This document shows, piece after piece, positions 24,301 through 38,100 of a stretch of DNA of 64,000 nt. The DNA is from Musa acuminata AAA Group. Its lineage: Eukaryota > Streptophyta > Magnoliopsida > Zingiberales > Musaceae. The translations under genes and the position numbers were made by a program. Within the stretch, counting starts at the first letter, position 1. The number at the start of each line of letters is the position of its first letter. Where the stretch lies: the NCBI RefSeq assembly GCF_036884655.1, contig NC_088356.1:13037001-13101000 (forward strand), in the 5' to 3' direction. The notes beneath the pieces were generated by a model. It saw only the letters and a list, made by a program, of their open reading frames with translations. It did no database searches and was not told where the DNA came from.

Positions 24301-25298
24301 ATTCTGACATTACCAAAATCATCAGTAGTGTAAGATTTGAAAAAAATCACCATAAGAAATATATGAAATGAAGCACTAGAGTCAATTTCTCACTTACTAT
24401 CCTAAGCTGCAAGACTAATATAATCGTCATCACAAAAAATAATGATATTACCTTTAGCAACAACTATATTGGTCTCTTTTTTATTTTTCTTCCTTTTATT
24501 TTGTTCTCGCTTCCAAAACCTATACTCTTTCTTCATGTGACCTGGCCTATTACAATGGAAACATTTGATATCTCTTCTAGACTTAGGATTTTACTCTATA
24601 ACCAAGTAGATTTCTGCTATGACTTTTTCCATGTCTTTCTTATTTTTCAGAAACAAATGCACTAGAAGAAGATTCAACCTGTTCTTTCTTTTTGGCATCT
24701 TCATTTAACAAACTATCTTTAACCATATCTATAGTTAGAGTTCCCTCTGGCGTGGAGTTACAAATTGTCACTACAAACGTTTCCCAACTTTCTAGTAAAG
24801 AGCTAAGAAGTAATAATCCTTGCATCTCATTATCTATATTCATTTTCATAGCAACCAACTTGTTTCCAAAATACTAAAATAAGCTTACATGCTCAACAAT
24901 GTTACCACCATCTTTATACTTCAAATTTACAAGCCTTTCGAGGAGAGAAATTCTATTTCCCACTATCTTTTTTACAAAAAGGTTTTGTAACATTTGCCAA
25001 ACAATATCAGTTCTGGTTTCATCAGAAATATGCTCATGCAAGTTTTTATCCATCTATCTTCTAATATAGGTAATAGCTTTTCTATGTTAAACTTCTCGTT
25101 ATTTATCGTTTTTAGTAGAAGGTTTATTTTCAACCTTGATAGGTTTATACAAATCTTTGCAATAAAGTAGATCTTCCATCATACATCTCTAAGTAGAATA
25201 ATTTAATAAGTTCAATTTAATCATACAATCTGACTCTTTTATTTTAATCACACAAGAAAAACTAGCACCAAATAGCCTACTGCTTTGATACCACTTGT
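21333..25298 (-). pseudogene. Copia copy 1 internal region, decayed gag-pol
   Basis: Reading down the minus strand: primer site TGGTATCAAAGC at about 25285-25297; gag at about 25250-24640; the pre-integrase and protease-side region at 24353-24102; the integrase core around 23928-23536; the integrase C-terminal part at 23514-22972; and reverse transcriptase at 22884-22156, including the YVDDM active site near 22310. RNase H follows to 21379 (YYDSQSTIHFSKN, KHIDVRYHWIRD). Stops and frameshifts separate the pieces, so no polyprotein can be made. The polypurine tract at 21333-21346 is intact. Confidence 0.85.
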
Positions 25299-25975
25299 TG
25301 GGAAAAATCTATTAAAGCGAAATAATTTTTTTCCCTCTTTGTGTATAAAAATGGGTTCTTCATCAAAATATCAACTTGATATCAAAATATAAATATCAAC
25401 CAGGACAACATAAACAGTAGAGTGATAAATTAATCACATAGTGAGACCAAATTTTTAATATGGAAAACCCAATGCGGGAAAAACCACGGGACCGTAGTCC
25501 ACCTCAAACTTCTACTATCAATAGTAATGATAACATATTTACAATAAGTCTTCTCTAAAATAGTAAGAGGATCACAATGACATCAAAATCATATATCTTG
25601 ACTCAAGAATAGCATATCTTCATCATATAAATGGATTCATAATAAGAGAATTTTAGGTCTCACAAAGTGGATGTCACAGGAAAGTACCTTAGAGAGAGTA
25701 AACTATAGATCAACACTATTAGGATTGTTGAACTTGCTATAAGGATTATCCACATAAAATTTGGGTCAAAACTAACAAAGTTTAACCCCTAATTGTTAAG
25801 CAGAAAACACAGAATCCTTTTTTTCTTCCTCGTCTTTCTCTCTCTCTCTTTTCTCTCGCTGTGCGCTGTGACCGTTCTCTGCACGCATGTTGCCCTCTCT
25901 CCTTTTTCTCTCTCTGTTCTTCTCTCTCTTTGCATTGCCATCTCTTGCTACGTGTGCTCGCTGCTATCCCTCCTA
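25299..25975 (-). repeat. Copia array LTR 2 (shared, 3'-truncated)
   Basis: It starts TGTTGGGAAAAATC. Compared with LTR 1 it lacks about the last 80 bases and the adjoining polypurine tract: at about 25970 CCTCCTACTT passes directly into ATATGGTGGGTTGT, which is internal sequence of copy 2 (compare 21351). It is the 5' LTR of copy 1 and the damaged 3' LTR of copy 2. Confidence 0.8.
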
Positions 25976-28900
25976 CTTATATGGTGGGTTGTACTAAACC
26001 CGCTCTTCGCCTACATGCTTCAAACTTCTCCTTAGGCAATGACTTTGTCAACATATCTGATCCATTCTCATTGGTAAGCATCTTTTCCAACTATAATTCT
26101 TTTAACTCAAGCACATCACAAATCCAATGATATTTTACATCAATATACTTGGATCGGTATATTGAATTCTTGGAGAGGTGAATGGTGCTCTGACTGTCAC
26201 AGTAAATAGTATATCCTTCTTGTTTCAAGCCTAATTCATGTAGAAACCTTTTCATCCATAAAGTTTCCTTGCAGGCTTCAGTAATTGCTATGTATTCTGC
26301 TTTTGTGGTTGATAGATGAACACAATTCTATAACTTAGATTGCCAAGAGACTGCTCCCCCTATAAATGTAATCAAGAACCCCGAAGTGAACTTCCTGGAA
26401 TCAGTATCACCTGCCATGTCTGCATTTGTGTACCATTTTAACATAGGTTCATCACTACCAAAACATAAACATAACCTGTAAGTACCTCTTAGATATCTTA
26501 ATATTCATTTCACTATTGCCCAATGTTCCTTTCTAGGATTAGAAAGAAATCGGCTGACAACTCTAACTATATGAGCTATATCTGGCCTAGTACAAATCAT
26601 AACATACATTAAACTACCTACTACAGATGAGTAAGACACTCTGGACATTTCTTCCTTTTCTTTCTCACTTGTAGGATATTGTTTCGAACTAAGATTAAAA
26701 TGTCCTATAAGTGGAGAACAAACTGCTTTGGCTTTACTAATATTAAATCTTTCAAGAATCTTTTCAATGTAAGTCTCATGAGATAGTCAAATCTTCTTTT
26801 TCTTCCTATCACGAAAAATCTTAATGATAAGTATTTATTTCACCGATCCCAAATCTTTCATAGCAAAAGACTTACTTTGCTCTCTTTTAAGCTTTTCAAT
26901 TTTACTAGCATCATGACCAACAATTAGCATATCATCAACATATAGCAGTAGAATAATAAAATCATTATCTAAAATTTTTTTCATAAACACACAATGATCC
27001 GATGTGGTTCTATTATACTCTTGGCTCATCATAAAGGAATCAAACTTCTTGTACCACTGTCTAAGTGCCTATTTGAGTCTATACAAGTTTTTCCTAAGCT
27101 TAAATACCATATTTTCTTTTTCCTTAACTTTGAAACCTTCTGGTTGCTCTATGTAAGTTTTTTCTTCTAAGTCACCATAAAGAAATATTGTTTTCACATC
27201 AAGTTGCTCAACTTCTAAATTCAAACGGACAACCAAATCAAGAACAACTTGGATAGAGGACATTTTCACCACAAGAGAAAGTATTTCTTCAAAGTCAATA
27301 CATTTTTTCTGATTGAATCCTTTCACAACTAGTCGTGTCTTGTATCTTTGTTGTGAGCTATTATTTTCAGTCTTCAATTTATAAACCCATTTATTCTTAA
27401 GAGTTTTCTTCTCTTTAAGCAACTTTACTAAGTCATATATATGGTTCTCAAGCAAGGATCTCATTTCTTCTTGCATGACTTTAACCCGCTCATTCTTATG
27501 CTCATGTAAAATAACTTTTTGGTAAGTTTCTGGCTCTCCCCCGTCAATAAGCATAACATATTCATGTGGAGGATATCTGGTAGATGGTCATCACTCTCTA
27601 GTATATCTTCTTAATGAAATCTCAACTTGTGATGGAGGTGATTGTTCAGTTAGTTCAGCATCATCAACTGTAGGAGTATCATCACTTACATTCTCACCAT
27701 AATCTTCTTGTTCATCTCCCCCATGATCATCATGAACTACAGGTGAAGGAACTGGACCCAAACTCTAAGGCATATAAACAGAGGTTTTTGGCTTCTCAAT
27801 ATTATTATCATCATCAAACAATTGGTTTTCAAGAAATACAACATCTCTACTTCTAATAATCTTTTTATTCACTGGATCACATAATCTATCATGACCATAT
27901 CCCAAGAAGATATATCCTTTTGTTTTATTATCAAGCTTGGACCTTTCATCTTTGAGAATATGAACAAATGCTTTACACCCAAAGACTATCAAGTGATTAT
28001 AAGATATATCTTTTCATTTCCATACTCTCTCTGGAACATCACCTTTTAGAGGAACTAATGGAGAAAGATTTATCAGGTCAACTGTAGTTCTCATAACCTC
28101 CCCCCAAAATGACTTAGGTAACTTCGCATGGGAAAGCATACACCTAATCCTTTCTTCATTAGTTCTATTCATCTTTTTTGTCACATCGTTCTACTGAGGA
28201 GTTTTAGGAACTATTTTATCAAGTCTGATACCATGAAACTTGCAATAATTCTTAAAAGGACCCTGTACTCGTCACCATTATCTGATCGAGCACACTTTAG
28301 CTTTTTGCCAGTTTCTCTTTCAGCATTGACATGAAACTATTTGAAAACATCGAGTACTTGGTATTTAGATTTTAAAGCAAAAGCCCACACTTTTTTAGAA
28401 TGGTCATCAATAAAAGTAACAAAATAAAGAGCACATCCAAGAGTTCTATTTTGTATAGTACAAACATCATTATGAACTAAATCAATAATATATGATTTTC
28501 TAGATGATGGATATGTATAAAATGTAACTCTATGTGTTTTTCTAGTTAAGCAATGATCACGAGATTTAAGAGATGTACCTTGCAACTCTGGTAAGAATTG
28601 CTTTCTAGCAAGAGTTTGAAGTCCCTTCTCATTGATATGACCAAGTCTTTTATGCCAAAGATCTATACTTTCACCATTTTGAAATGTATTAATCTCTTAT
28701 TTGTGTAGCTTAGCTTCCATGACATAAAACGAGTTAAGCTTATTTCCTTTTTCTATAATTAGAGAATCTTTAATGAGTTTCCATTTGCTTTCACCAAAAT
28801 AATATGCAAATCCCTCATTATCTAGTCTGCTTGTAGATATCAAGTTAAGACAAATATCTGAAACATGTCTGACATATTTGAATATCAATTTGCTCCCAAT

Positions 28901-29941
28901 ACTGGTTTTAAAGTAAATATCTCCAATATCCACAATCTTAGATGTACCATTATTTCCTATTCTGACATTACCAAAATCACCAGCAGTGTAAGATCTGAAA
29001 AAATCAACATGAGAAGTAACATGAAATGAAGCACTAGAGTCAATTACCCAGATACTATCATGAGCAGCAAGACTGATACAACCGTCATCACAAACAATAA
29101 TGATATTACCTTCAGTAGCAACTGTATTGGTCTCTTTCTCATTTTTCTTCATTTTATTTTGTTCTCGCTTCCAAAACCTACACTCTTTCTTAATGTGACG
29201 TGGTCTATTACAGTGGAAACATTTGATATCTCTTCTAGACTTAGATATTCCTCTATAATCATGTGAATTTGTGCTATGACTTCTTCTATGTCTTTCTTGT
29301 TTTTTAGTATAAATGCACTAGAAGAAGATTCAACCTGTTCTTTCCTTCTAGCATCTTTATTTAGCAAACTATCTTTAACCATATCAATAGTTAGAGTCTC
29401 CTCTGGCGTGGAGTTATAAATTATCATCATAAACATTTCCCAACTTTCTGGTAAAGAGCTGAGAAGTAATAATTCTTGCATCTTATCATTTATATTCATT
29501 TTTATAGCAACTAACTTGTTTGCAAGACTCTGAAATAGACTTATGTGCTTAACAGTATTATCACCATCTTTATACTTCAAATTTACAAGCCTTTTGAGAA
29601 GAGAAATTTTATTTCTCACTATCTTTTTCACAAAAAGGTTTTCTAACATTTGCCAAACAATATCAGCTCTGGTTTCATAAAAAATATGCTTATGCAAGTT
29701 TATATCCATCTATCTTCTAATATAGGTAATAGCTTTTCTATGTTGAACTTCCCATTGTTCATCGTCGGTTTATCTTTAACCTTGATAGGCTTATACAAAT
29801 TTTTGTAATAAAGTAGATCTTCCATCGTACGCCTCCAAGTGGAATAATTTGATGGGTTCAATTTAATCATACAATCTGACTCTTCCATTTTAATCACATA
29901 AGAAAAACTAGCACCAAATAATCTACTGCTTTGATACCACT
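25976..29941 (-). pseudogene. Copia copy 2 internal region, decayed gag-pol
   Basis: It is homologous throughout to 21350-25298. On the minus strand gag is at 29897-29149, with a CCHC-like knuckle near 29215. The protease region at 29152-28697 has VIDSSASFHVT at the expected active site, where the usual Gly is replaced by Ser. Integrase pieces lie at 28585-28337 and 27992-27765. RT lies at 27554-26835, including YVDDM near 26940. Stops interrupt the frame, and the polypurine tract is lost through the deletion at the LTR 2 junction. The primer site TGGTATCAAAGC lies next to LTR 3. Confidence 0.85.
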
Positions 29942-30627
29942 TGTTGGGAAAAACTTGTTAAAACGGAATAATTTTTTTTCCCTCTATCAAAATGGGTTCT
30001 TCGTCAAAATACCAACTTGATATCAAAATGCAAATATCAACCAGAACAATATAAACAATAGAGTGATAAATCAATCATATAGTGAGACCGAATTTTTAAC
30101 GTGAAAAACTCAATATGGGAAAAATCACGGGACCGTAGTCCACCTCGAACTTCCACTATCAATAATAATGATAACAGATTTACAATAAGTCTTCTCTAAA
30201 ATAGTAAGAGGATCGTAATGACATTAATATCATATATCTTGACTCAAGAATATCATATCTTCATCATATAAATGAATATCATAATAAGAGAATTTTAGAT
30301 CTTATAAAGTGGATATCATAAGAAAATATCTCAAAGAGGATAAACTATATATCAACACCATTAGGATTGTTAAATTTACTATAAAAATTTTTCATATAAA
30401 ATTTAGGTACGAAGTTTAACCCAAAACTCATAATCCTTTTTTTTTTTTTTTTTTTTCTTTCTCTCTCTCTCTTTTCTCTCGCCGTGTGCTGCCACCGTTC
30501 TCTGCATGGACTAACACTGCCCTCGCTCCTTTTTCTCTCTCTGTTCTTCTCTCTCTACCCCGCATCGCTTGATGCGTGCGCTTTTAATTATAGTCCAAAT
30601 TGTCCGATCTCAGGGCTGGACCCAACA
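29942..30627 (-). repeat. Copia array LTR 3 (5' LTR of copy 2)
   Basis: It runs from TGTTGGGAAAAACTTG to GGACCCAACA, 686 bp, with intact terminal inverted repeats TGTTGGG/CCCAACA. A T-rich then CT-rich stretch (30428-30480) parallels the same position in LTRs 1 and 2. Confidence 0.85.
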
Positions 30628-31576
30628 ATAAACAATTGAACATGCAATTAGCAGTGTCAGAGCCCGGGATGGGGGCTATTATTATCACAGCTGGAGCCGA
30701 GACCTAACCAAAGGGAATAGGCCAGCATTGAATGAGCCCCGTGGTGCAGCTCTTGCAGCTTGCATGCGAGCAGAACACGGACGGGTCTGCAATTATAGAG
30801 ACAAATGTAATTACAGGAAGCGGATTGACGATTTCGCATTCCGATAGGGCAAATATAGTCGTTTGGTGGACGGAGAAATGACCGATAGATACTAATCCTA
30901 ATGGGGATTGGGGAGGCCCTAGATCACGAGGAAACTACGGGGAGTTGTCATAATGGCACGAGCAGGTCCCCCCTGGAATTAAATTGCGACCACTTGTAGT
31001 ATTAAAATAATAAAAAAAGAAGTACGATAGCATCTTGTTGCCAATGTAGAGCCACCGCAAACTGCTCGCTCCGCCCTTCCACATGCATTCCTGGATTTAA
31101 CTATTTCTAATATAAAGCAAACGAATATTAAAATTTTTATCGTCATTATTATTATTGATGTTATTGATTGTATCAACAATAATAGTATAATAATAATAAT
31201 TGTTATTATTATTATATGAGACAAAAAGTGGGGGAGGGGCAGTAGTGTCAGTCGACTGACTGATTGACCATTCAACACCCGAGAGCTCTATTAATAATAA
31301 TAGATTAATTATTAATAAGAACGAGACAGATATATTATTTCCGGTGTGTAATAAATACTATAATAGCAGGAGCAAGGGTTTCCCCTTCGTTTGCGGATCG
31401 AGCTGTCTCTCGTCTTCTGCTCCTCCTCCTCTCCCTCCCCTTCGGTTCTTCTCTCTGGTTCTTCCTCTCGTGGGGTTTGTTTGTTTGGCCGTGGGATTGA
31501 TGGGGGTTTAGCTAGCATTCGGCGGATACGAGTGGTGGCATTACCCCAGGATTGCGGGCAGCGGAGGAGCTAACTG
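30628..31576. other. Intergenic region and probable promoter/5' UTR of the RING gene
   Basis: No exon is recognised between the copia array and the RING gene start. The stretch 31137-31215 is rich in ATT trinucleotides. A TACTATAATAGC segment near 31362 could be a TATA box. The CT-rich stretch 31395-31470 resembles a plant 5' leader. None of this is proven. Confidence 0.35.
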
Positions 31577-34461
31577 ATGGGATCCGGCAGTAGCAAGGAC
31601 TCGGCGGCGGCGGCGTCTTCGTCGGTTAAGGTCCGAAAGCCGAAACCGAGAAGGATTAGGGTATTCGACTCTTCCTGCTTCGGACTCTCCTCCATTCTAT
31701 CAGATGGCCATCAGGTGGGCTATCTCTTCTTCTCTTCAGTCTCTTTAGACGTTGTTCTGGTTTTGATTCAAATAATGACGGTTGATCTGTCTTGTGAAAC
31801 CCTGGATCTATTTCTTGTTGGTGGTGAGCCCAATGGATAGGGAGCTTTTATTTATTTATTTTAAATAATTTTGATAGGGCAGAAATTATTGGGTTCGTAA
31901 CCCTATGCCAAAGCCGAGAGACATTGCCACAAAAGATGCTCTCGAATCATAAAGACGCTCATTTCTTCTGCCTGATATCAGAAGAGAAGTGTTATGCGGT
32001 CTGTGTCAATGAAAAGCCAAAGCCGACAGACATTGCTACAAAAGATTCTCTTGAATTATAAAGACGCTCATTTCTTCTGCCTGATATCAGAAGAGAAGTG
32101 TCGACTGATTCTGTTGGTGTACAACTGGCCATGTTAATTAGTTTGACAACAATATATTTGTACCATTTCTCTCGGACACCATGCTACTTATGTGTTGTTT
32201 TAGAATGCCAACATTCAGTTTCTGGTGGGAATGATATATTACAAAATTGTTCTTTATTTTGATCTGCGATCTTTAGCTAACTGAACAAAGCAAAGCATTT
32301 AATGTACTGACTGTGTTATGTTACTTTCTGGTAATGCCCCATGATGGAGATCTTCTACCCTTTTGAATGCAGATCTTTGAGTTGACACATTTTGATCAAA
32401 TTTCCTCTAAAATCTGTACATTTTTTAGAAGCCTGTACCATCAGAAACCTACATTTTCTGGACAGAATGGGTCAGTTATCTATGGTAGTCTAGATGTTAA
32501 TACCTAGTGGCTCTTTTCCACTTGGCAGATTTCTGGATTCACCTTTTTGCTTGATGCTGCCATTTGTTAAACACAGATAAAAGATTTTTGAAATGTGTGA
32601 AACTTGAAAAAGAATTTAAATTCTAATTTTTGATAGATTATTCCTATCATAACATTGAGTATGTATAGATGTTTTTCACCCCTTTTAATTTTCTTTTATT
32701 ATGGAATAAAGAAGCAGTCGGGAGAGGGATCTTTGGCCACATAGTGGCATTTTTACTTATGCCATGATTATTAGGTGGGACATTTATGAGCTGTTCTGCA
32801 CTCTATTGGCATAGAAACTTTTTTCATTTTAGCTTCCTTCAGAAGGGACCTTCGTAGCCAATGGGTTTTGTCTGACACATTCTATCAGTAAGCATAATCA
32901 TGTGATGGATTTTGCAGGGCAAATTAAAAACCCTACACAAAGCTAATTCCTATGGTATCTTATGTAGACTTGCTTTCTTGTTAACCTCAAATCTTGTAAA
33001 ACAAACTATTCTTTTTTTTTAAGCAAAATTAATTATTACTTATTCAATTTCGAATCTAAATTATTCTTTGATGATTATTTTCTTCTAGTCTAGAGCCTTT
33101 GTGCATGAATAAGAGCTTTCTCCTGTGATTGCAGAAGACAGAAGAGAATGAGAGACCTAAAGGCACCTTTTGTGCTGATGAAGCAAACAGTAAATCAAGT
33201 GGAGGAAATGATGATGATTGTGATAAAGCTGCAGTTGCTTGTCATAACAAGTTGCCTTTGCTGCATTCTTCTGATGTTGAACAAAGTGGAGAAGCTGATG
33301 AGGGTACATCACAGACCGAACTGGGTCCCAACAGCAGTTCTTCAAATGCTGTAGTTGATCGATCATCGGGCACTTCTGGCAGGTTACATTCTCGTTTTAA
33401 CTTTATCCCAGATGGAATCAGCTTTAGGCTTAACAGAGCAGTCAGTTTGGGTTCGTCAGGGTCCCGTTCTCTCCTCTCTACTGGTCTCTCTGTTCCAAGA
33501 AGTGACATGGGAGAATATGTTTTAGTAAATCTTGATAGTTCTGTGGATAGAAATGATACACAAAGTGGCAGCACTCTGGAAATGAGCTCATCCCAGAATG
33601 CAGGTCGAATTAATGCAGAAAGAGAGGCTACATTTAGTCAATATTCTAATAGGAGCTTTGTAGAATCCAGGAATACAAGGCATTCTCATAGAAGGCTTGG
33701 ACCCCAAGAACCTTTGGAAGGTAGTGTAAGGTTTAGCAGAACACTTAGTGTTGGAAGGCTCCGTGATAGAGTTCTCAGGAGAACTCCATTTTCTGATGGT
33801 TTATTTTATCCTGCTTTCCTGGAAGATAGGTCTGTGTGGTCCAGTGCGCAGGCTAGTGGAAGACGAGCCTTGGGTGGTGCAAGAAGAACACCTTCTTCCC
33901 ACAGGATTAGTGGATTTTTGTCTGATTCCTCTAGTAGTAACCTTCGTCGGATTGCTAGATCTATGGATATCGGCGATGATAGTGTCTCAAATAGGCGAAC
34001 CGTGCATCATGATGCGTTGGAGCATAGATCAGCTTTCCTTGAAAGGAGAAGAAGAATAAGATCTCAGGTAGGACAATTTGGATTGTCTCTTTGTGGTTTC
34101 TCATATTTATGCAATAATCACAGAATTTGTTTTTTATTTGCAGGTTCGTGCTCTTCAACGACTTGGTAGCCGGTTTGAGAGTTTGTCAGGTCATGACAGA
34201 TCATGTATTTTATCTGGTCAGCATCGAACAGGCCGGTGCACATGCAGAACAAGTAGACAAACTGCCAATCCTGATGATGACACAAACACTAGGGCAAGCA
34301 TATCAAGAATTGTTATGCTAGCTGAAGCACTGTTTGAGGTATGATGGAACAGTGAATATGAACTTGGACAAAAACATTTGTTGTATAAAATATACATATA
34401 TATATATGTATATGTATATGTATATGTATACATATATATATGTATATGTATATGTATAAAA

Positions 34462-34495
<34 letters not shown>

Positions 34496-34652
34496 CATAT
34501 ATATATGTGTATACATATATATATGTGTATACATATATACATACATATATATACATATATACAAGGATTATAATTTCGAATAATATCGTTCGTATTGGGC
34601 GGTACCTATCAGTCCGTTAGCAGATCGGTATACAGACCGCCCACTACCAAGC

Positions 34653-34720
<68 letters not shown>

Positions 34721-35110
34721 CGCCTTTTTTTTGCGACGTCGCCTCGGCAACGTATCCCCGCTTGGGGAGAAGAGAGAGGCGATGTCGCTTCGGTGAAGCG
34801 ATGTCGCTGAATTATATATATATATATATATATACCGAACGAAATATCACTTGGTATACAGTACCGTACCATACCAAGCGAATGTCTAAACTTCGGTATG
34901 GTACGATATTTCAATCCTTGCATATATATACGTATATACATATATATACATATATACACATATATATATATACATATATATGTATATATATGTGTATATA
35001 TACACATATATACATATATATACATATATACATATATATGTATATATATATGTGTATATATGTATATATGTATATATATGTATATGTATATGTATGTATA
35101 TATACATACA

Positions 35111-35141
<31 letters not shown>

Positions 35142-38100
35142 GGTTTCTTTGGAGCAGTCAAATTTACTTCTTATGCAACTCTTTTAGGTTTTGGATGAAA
35201 TCCACCAGCAGTCCATAGCTCTATCTTCTCGACCATCTTTTTCATCCATCGGTTCAGTTCCTGCACCAAAGGAGGTTGTAGAGTGTATTCCAATAAAAAT
35301 ATATAACAAGCCATCAAAAACCCAAAACGAGGAGGCTGCACAGTAAGAATCACTCCTTTTCTTGGTTGCCCTTTTACTTATCTGTGAAGTTTTCCTGCTG
35401 CTCCTTGTTTAAAAGTTATGAAAAACACCTTGTCTTTTACTGATGAAAATTATTAAGTGCTTCTAATTAAATATGCTGGCAATTGCTTAAATGTCACATT
35501 GGACCTTCATTATTAAATATTCTCGTTGAATATAAGGTTTTTTTGATCATGTAGCTTTTAGATGCTTAGATGCATTGTTATACTTTATTTAAATTACTAA
35601 AGTCGCTTTCTTGTAATCCATATAGCCTAAATTTGACTGTCGTAAATGATTTTGTTTAGACTTCTGTGGTATTTTCTGTATTCTAAGCTGTAGAGGAGAT
35701 CAATCTGATAAATCTTAGGATAGTACAATATGTAGTCTCAGACACAAGCATGTTTTGTTAGAAATGCTTCTGCGATTCTTATGATTACAATTAAATTCTG
35801 TCACAAGTTCAATGTGCATGGACATAGGAAAGATGTCTTAGGAGCATAATACATTTGCATAATTACATGTAGTACACTAACTTATACATGTGTATGTATA
35901 GAACACATTGTTTTTCTCCAAGTACCACATTGGTGTGAAAATCTTTCTGTCATTCTAGCCAAGTTATCACTTTACTTCCCTCCATTTCCTTTTTTTTTAA
36001 ATTCGAAGGATCTTATGTATATTTTTACATGCATGAAGTGCATGTTTATTATATGAATGTACATAGGCATAAAATGGTCTTATGCAAGCTTGTAATAATT
36101 GTTTTCCCTTATTGTTTGTCCATTGTTTGGAAATAGTATATCTGTAACTATGCACTGTAGATATGACTAGTCTGTGATACAGTGACTTTCAGATAACTAT
36201 GTTTACAGGAAAGTGTGAGTGAAATAGAAAACTCTATTGCATCCTTGAAAAATCCTTCACGTCATACTCTGAAATCAATCTGTGGTCCCAAGTATAGCCA
36301 CTGAATTCAGCAAACAGTTTTTCAGTTCATGTGTCCAACATTGACCTTAGATATGCAGACCCTTGGTTTTGCCTTGCCCTTTCAATAGCCTGTGAACAAC
36401 AGAGTATGTTCCTTTTATATTATCTGCCGTAGCTTGTTATCCAAGCTGTTCAGAATTTTTGTCATGTTATACCAGCCAAAAACAGAATTTTTTGTGCAAA
36501 TTATAGGGCGCATGAACAATGATTTTAGGTTGTTTGTATAATGTAGAGGATTGTTTTCTGAGTCATACACAAAAATTGCATTAGAAGGGAAAAAATGAAT
36601 ATAGGTTGCAGCTGCACTGACGAGGGTATAATAATTATGTTGAGGTATGATAGTTAAGCAGTTAGGGAGCAACATGTACATTCTATTTGCAATCAAATGC
36701 TGGTTTATTGAAATTAAATGTGTAACTTATGTACTCAGAAAGTTGCATTTTTTTTCATAGATTGCTGCTGTTTGTATTTTTAAGTTATAATATCATTGTT
36801 TTCAGTGGTATTATTTTTGTATATAATGAACAATTTTGCACTTGAAGTTTAAACAATTAAGCTTATTACACATTCCCGTGGTTGCTATTTGATTGATAGA
36901 TGCTATATTTGCCTTGTGGAGTATGAAGAAGGAGATTGCATACGGATGTTGCCTTGCAATCACGAATTTCATCGAACATGTATAGACAAGTGGTTGAAAG
37001 AAATTCACAGGTATCCTTCTAGTGCATTTTCCTCAGTTTGCCATTTCAAGGTCATCTTTTTCAAGCTACCTCAGTCTCATATTGTACAACTTCTAGATCA
37101 TGTTAGGTTTTTGTATCTTGCTTTTATTTTTCTTAAGAAATTCTAAAATTCTGGACTAGCTTCATTTTTTCTTATTTTTTATTGTTTCTTTAACAAGAAA
37201 GCATATCTAAAAAGGTTACTGCATTTCCTAGATAAAAAAACGTTCTCAAGCATCTCTTGCTATGTTTGTTGAAGATCCACTTTCCAATTCAAGTGCGAGT
37301 GGCTTTTTTTTATTCTTTTGATCACAAACTTAGACATTTAAAAGTGAAGTTCAATGGATATCATTATCAAGGATCTTGGTACAATTAAATGGGCCATGGG
37401 AGTTGGCTGTTGTATCAGTATTTGCCGACATGCCAAGCCAATACCAAGTTACCAACTCTAAAGTATGGTAGTTGGAAGTTAGGTGATTAAGAAAAAGGAG
37501 AGAACCTATAATAGTCAGAAAATCATGTACCTCATTGTAATGCTGACACAAGGTTTTTAATCTCGTATCGTACCAATATTTCGAGCTTTGCTCGGTACGG
37601 GGTACCGAGCGGTATGCTTAAAGAAAAAATATAAATTATAATTTTAGGTATGCTCGTTGTTCTCTCAAAACCCTTAGCCTTCTCGTCGCCTCGGTTGCGG
37701 CCTTTGATGTCAAGGAGGTGGGGAGGAGAAACCCTTCGGCTACGACCTTTGGAAGGGTTACAAAGGTTCCGGGGTCTTCGCCGCCTTCCTCGTGACCGCC
37801 TCTTCCGTTTCTCTTGCTGTTGCCTCCCCCAATCCCCTCGTCTCCAGTTCCTCCTACAAAGAGGTACGACTCTCATCGCTATTACCTCCTGGTTCTTGAT
37901 AGGGGATTAAATCTTTCGTGTTGGTCGATCGATTAATTGATCGACAGGGATCGTCGAGGGAGGGCGACGCCGGTTTGGGATCGAGAAAGGGCGTGGAAGA
38001 TAAGTTCGCGTCGAGGTTCTATGGGCTCAGTTTCATCAAGACGCTAGTGACGACGTATCGGTGACTTAGCGGTCCTCTTTCTCGATGCTTCTCCCTCTTC

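Larger units (their letters stand above)
20600..30627 (-). mobile_element. Tandem Ty1/copia array (LTR-internal-LTR-internal-LTR)
   Basis: Three LTRs in the same orientation alternate with two decayed internal regions. The outermost flanks ATGAA (20595-20599) and ATAAA (30628-30632) form a 5-bp target duplication with one mismatch, so the array probably descends from one insertion expanded by unequal recombination. Domain order on the minus strand (gag, protease, integrase, RT, RNase H) is Ty1/copia; the lineage looks Tork-like. Both copies carry many stops. The array begins 104 bp beyond the PAE stop codon and so lies in or next to that gene's 3' UTR. Confidence 0.85.

Noticed and set aside
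20369..30660. Similarity between TTTAATTGTTCATG (20370) and the flank after LTR 3 as a target duplication
   Set aside because: It lies well inside the gene rather than next to LTR 1 and is in the wrong orientation; the adjacent ATGAA/ATAAA pair fits better.
33242..34059. Extra frames around RING exon 2 (103-110 codons)
   Set aside because: They overlap the 933-nt exon that joins in frame to the RING domain, and lack independent support.
34218..35218. Tyr/Ile-rich frames up to 176 codons on both strands
   Set aside because: Translations of TA/CATA microsatellite inside a RING gene intron.
36889..37146. 85-codon RING protein ending in intron 5 as a separate gene
   Set aside because: It holds only half the RING. 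Exon 6 at 54494 supplies the missing V-C-P-L-C in the right phase behind a proper acceptor, so this is exon 5 reading into intron.
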